The notes under the pieces are model-generated. The model was not told the DNA's origin and did no database searches. It saw nothing but the letters and a program-made list of their open reading frames with translations. A DNA stretch of 64,000 nt from DAIDJD01 sp035485275 (GTDB lineage: Bacteria > Oederibacteriota > JAJYGY01 > DAIDJD01), in NCBI GenBank assembly GCA_035485275.1, contig DATHOE010000046.1, positions 72,358-136,357 on the forward strand, written 5' to 3'. Below, in pieces: positions 61,801 through 64,000 of this stretch (the first letter of the stretch is position 1; each line of letters opens with the position of its first letter). The position numbers were made by a program, and so were the translations under genes.

Positions 61801-64000
61801 TCAATAAGCCAGTGTTGCCACCGTGTTCGTCGAATTCACCGTGTTCCCGTACCCGTTGATGATGTTCGTGATCTGCCCGACGCCGCCGAGCGAGACCGTG
61901 GTCATGTTGTGGAACATCGCCCCGTCCAGTCCGCTCGCCGGCACCTCGATCGCGTTGCCCAGGATCACGGCCGGATTGACGTCGAAGTAGCAGTACACGC
62001 CCACCCCGTAGGCGGTATGGCTGGTGACCGTGTCCGCCACCTTGTAGGAGGCGTAGCCGTCCTCGGTCCCCGCCATCCAGGCCGCCTGGTTGGGGGGGTC
62101 ATAGGGGGCTTCGCTCTGGTAGAAATAGACGCTTCCGCCGTTGCCGTTCCACAGGGTCTGGTACTGCTGGAAGTGTTCGCAGGCCAGGCCGTAGATGGTC
62201 ACGTTGTTGCCGTTGACCACGAGGCCGTTGTTGGCGGTGTTGACGGTCCAGCCCACGTAGCTGGAGGAGGCCCCGTGGTCCGCGCGCCAGATCCAGAAAT
62301 CGTCGCCGATCACGTTGTTGCTGTTGATCTGCAGGCAGACCGACGCCTGTCCAACGGCGGCGCCTCCGACGCGGAAGAACAGGTCGCTCAGGAGGGTCGG
62401 GTTGGCGGCGTGGCTCGCGCCGCTGCCGACGGGTCCCACCTGCAGCAATATCGGCGAGCTGGTCGGGCCCGCGTCGAACAGGATGCCGGCGATGGTGACG
62501 CCGTCCACGTCTGCCACGGTCATCGCCTCCACCCCGTTCTGCGGCAGCAGCGTTGCCAGGCCCAGTCCCAGCACCACGGTATTGGCGTTGGTCACGTTCA
62601 GGGGCGCGGTGAGCGAGTATACCCCCGGCGTGAGCAGGAGGTTCAGGCCTTTCGCCAGCGCCGCGTTCATGGTCGCGGCCGTGTCGACCGAGGCCTGGGC
62701 GATGTAGAACTGGCTGATCGGGATGGCCGTGCCCGGCGTCGCTCCTCCGGCCCAGGTGACGCCCTGGCTGTTGGTGGCCAAGGACGGGACGAACACGCTG
62801 AAGTTCCCGCAGCTGTCGACCTGCAAAAAGGGCTTCTCGCGCGACACCGGGGTGTTATTGATGACGGTGTCGGGCGGGTTCGGCCAGGTCGAGCCCGACG
62901 GCGCGTTGCCGTCGCCCACGAACACCATGTTCCAATTCGAACCGGCCCAGCTTCCCCACTGGGAATTCCTGGAGATCCACTGCTGCTGGGTCCCGGAATT
63001 GATCTGGTCGTCGATTTTGGAGTCGCCCAGGAAGCCGCCGCTGGCCCAGCCGCCGTTCTGGTCCAGGATGATGTTGCCCTCGATGTGCATGCGGCGCATG
63101 GGGCAGCCCTGTGAGACGGCCCACTGGTCGGTGCCCCCGCTGGGCACCACGGCCATGTTTTCGGCGCCCTGCCAGAAATTGCAGGTCGCGTTGTTGCCGC
63201 TCAAGGCGGCGTTCGACGTGACCCCGCCAGTGATGAGGACGTCGTCGGGCACCTGTCCCAGGCCCAAAACCTGGGTGTAGTAGCCGACATTCACGGTGTT
63301 GTTGTAGGAACCGGGCTCGAAAAGGAGGGCGTAGCGCTCCGAGCCGAACTGGTTCCCCGACTGCTGGCTGTAGACGTTGTTGATCTGGGTCTGGATGGAA
63401 GCCGAGGACATCGACGCATTGAAGATCAGCACGTTCGGCCCGAAATTCGGTGTCGGAGCGGGGCAGGCTGTGGTGGGGCTCAGCGTCGGCGTGGGCGTGC
63501 CCGTGCCCGGGGTGGGGGTGGCCGCGGAGCAGCCCACGCCGAAGATCTCCAGGCTGTGTCCGTTCCAGTTGGAGCCGTTGGTCGGGCTCAAGGTGTAGGT
63601 GAAGTTGTAGCTGCCTTCGGTCGTGGTCTTGATGTTGTCGCCGTAGATGTCGTTGTCCCCGCTGGAGCAGTTCACCTTGGCGTATTCCAGGTTCTGGCCG
63701 CCGCCCGGGGTGATCTCCGAGGTCCCCCCGCAGCTTCCGGCCACCAGGAAGTCCGTGATCAGGCTGTAGGGCGCCGTGGTGGACAGCCCGCTGGTGTAGC
63801 TGCCGGGCGAGGATTGGTTCGCGTTGTCCTGGTGGGCCCCCAGGGGGTCACCCTGGTTCACCCCCGTGTACCAGACCGCGGACAGCGTGAAGTTGGTGGC
63901 CGTGGCGAAGCTCACCGCCAGGGTGTTGCTCCCGGAGGCGGGGGCGACCATGTACCAGACCTGGTAGTTGGTCGGGGAATAGCTGGCGCTCACGCCGACC
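61801..64000 (-). CDS. Large secreted-type protein with beta-helix domain, 5' end beyond window
   Basis: About 730 residues are visible and the frame remains open at the right edge, so the start is missing. N-terminal visible part (to about 155) is a Ser/Thr/Asn-rich beta-sandwich-like segment ending in NGHSLEIFGVGC. A Pro/Thr linker follows (TPTPGTGTPTPTLSPTT). The rest resembles a right-handed parallel beta-helix of the kind found in secreted glycan-active proteins of actinobacteria: ALLFEPGSYNNTVNVGYYTQ, LLLTPGVYSLTAPLNV, DFWIWRADHG, VNTANNGLVVNGNNVTIYGL and QYQTLWNGNGGSVYFYQSE followed by APYDPPNQAAW. Catalytic residues cannot be named. Composition is Asn/Gly/Ser-rich, unlike its neighbours. 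Confidence 0.75.
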   Translation of the reverse strand, partial: VGVSASYSPTNYQVWYMVAPASGSNTLAVSFATATNFTLSAVWYTGVNQGDPLGAHQDNANQSSPGSYTSGLSTTAPYSLITDFLVAGSCGGTSEITPGGGQNLEYAKVNCSSGDNDIYGDNIKTTTEGSYNFTYTLSPTNGSNWNGHSLEIFGVGCSAATPTPGTGTPTPTLSPTTACPAPTPNFGPNVLIFNASMSSASIQTQINNVYSQQSGNQFGSERYALLFEPGSYNNTVNVGYYTQVLGLGQVPDDVLITGGVTSNAALSGNNATCNFWQGAENMAVVPSGGTDQWAVSQGCPMRRMHIEGNIILDQNGGWASGGFLGDSKIDDQINSGTQQQWISRNSQWGSWAGSNWNMVFVGDGNAPSGSTWPNPPDTVINNTPVSREKPFLQVDSCGNFSVFVPSLATNSQGVTWAGGATPGTAIPISQFYIAQASVDTAATMNAALAKGLNLLLTPGVYSLTAPLNVTNANTVVLGLGLATLLPQNGVEAMTVADVDGVTIAGILFDAGPTSSPILLQVGPVGSGASHAANPTLLSDLFFRVGGAAVGQASVCLQINSNNVIGDDFWIWRADHGASSSYVGWTVNTANNGLVVNGNNVTIYGLACEHFQQYQTLWNGNGGSVYFYQSEAPYDPPNQAAWMAGTEDGYASYKVADTVTSHTAYGVGVYCYFDVNPAVILGNAIEVPASGLDGAMFHNMTTVSLGGVGQITNIINGYGNTVNSTNTVATLAY

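Overview
The window is a 64 kb piece of a high-GC, Gram-negative bacterial chromosome. It carries no rRNA, tRNA, insertion sequence or CRISPR array that I can see. LPS-type heptose genes, an MsbA-type exporter, porins, a TolC-family protein and an RND efflux system show a two-membrane envelope. A complete mre/rod cluster indicates a rod shape. Menaquinone is made by the futalosine route (mqnA, mqnC, mqnD, mqnE plus UbiA/UbiD/UbiX-type late enzymes). I cannot name the phylum from the sequence alone. Reading frames are dense on both strands because of the GC content, but almost all the long opposite-strand frames are shadows of the genes listed here.

Layout. 1-1.8 kb: rplU-rpmA-obg (minus), with a clear sigma70-type promoter. 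1.9-9.1 kb: a minus-strand rod-shape operon made of a small lysine-rich membrane protein, mreB, mreC, mreD, mrdA, rodA and rng; its promoter is back-to-back with that of a ppiD-like/mazG pair (plus). 11.8-13.4 kb: a tryptophan-rich exported protein and an NAD(P)-binding protein. 13.5-19.5 kb: priA-def-fmt-PilZ-rsmB-zinc-finger (minus). 19.8-31.8 kb: an exported beta-rich protein (plus), then a long minus-strand operon running from msbA through heptose/LPS genes, yicC, gmk, rpoZ, coaBC and a family-4 uracil-DNA glycosylase to an outer-membrane protein. 31.9-37.7 kb: the plus-strand menaquinone cluster ubiA-ubiX-DUF4337-ubiD-mqnE-mqnA.

37.8-54 kb is the most distinctive part. It holds a CzcCBA-type efflux operon with two tandem adaptor genes, a large porin, a small periplasmic protein, and a signalling block of two paralogous NtrC-type regulators, one histidine kinase and an unusual KdpD-N/USP/EIIA fusion protein. 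The efflux operon, the porin, the periplasmic protein and probably regulator 1 each have a sigma54 (-24/-12) promoter. A shared palindrome TTGCAnnATGCAA lies in the same upstream regions and in front of the kinase operon. I read this as one self-contained sigma54 regulon whose signal is unknown.

54.2-61.8 kb: small and polytopic membrane proteins, mqnC, and the minus-strand metK-mqnD-dedA-ahcY operon. That operon's leader has a strong promoter followed by a perfect terminator hairpin before metK, so metK is probably attenuated. 61.8-64 kb: the C-terminal part of a large, probably secreted beta-helix protein that runs off the right edge.
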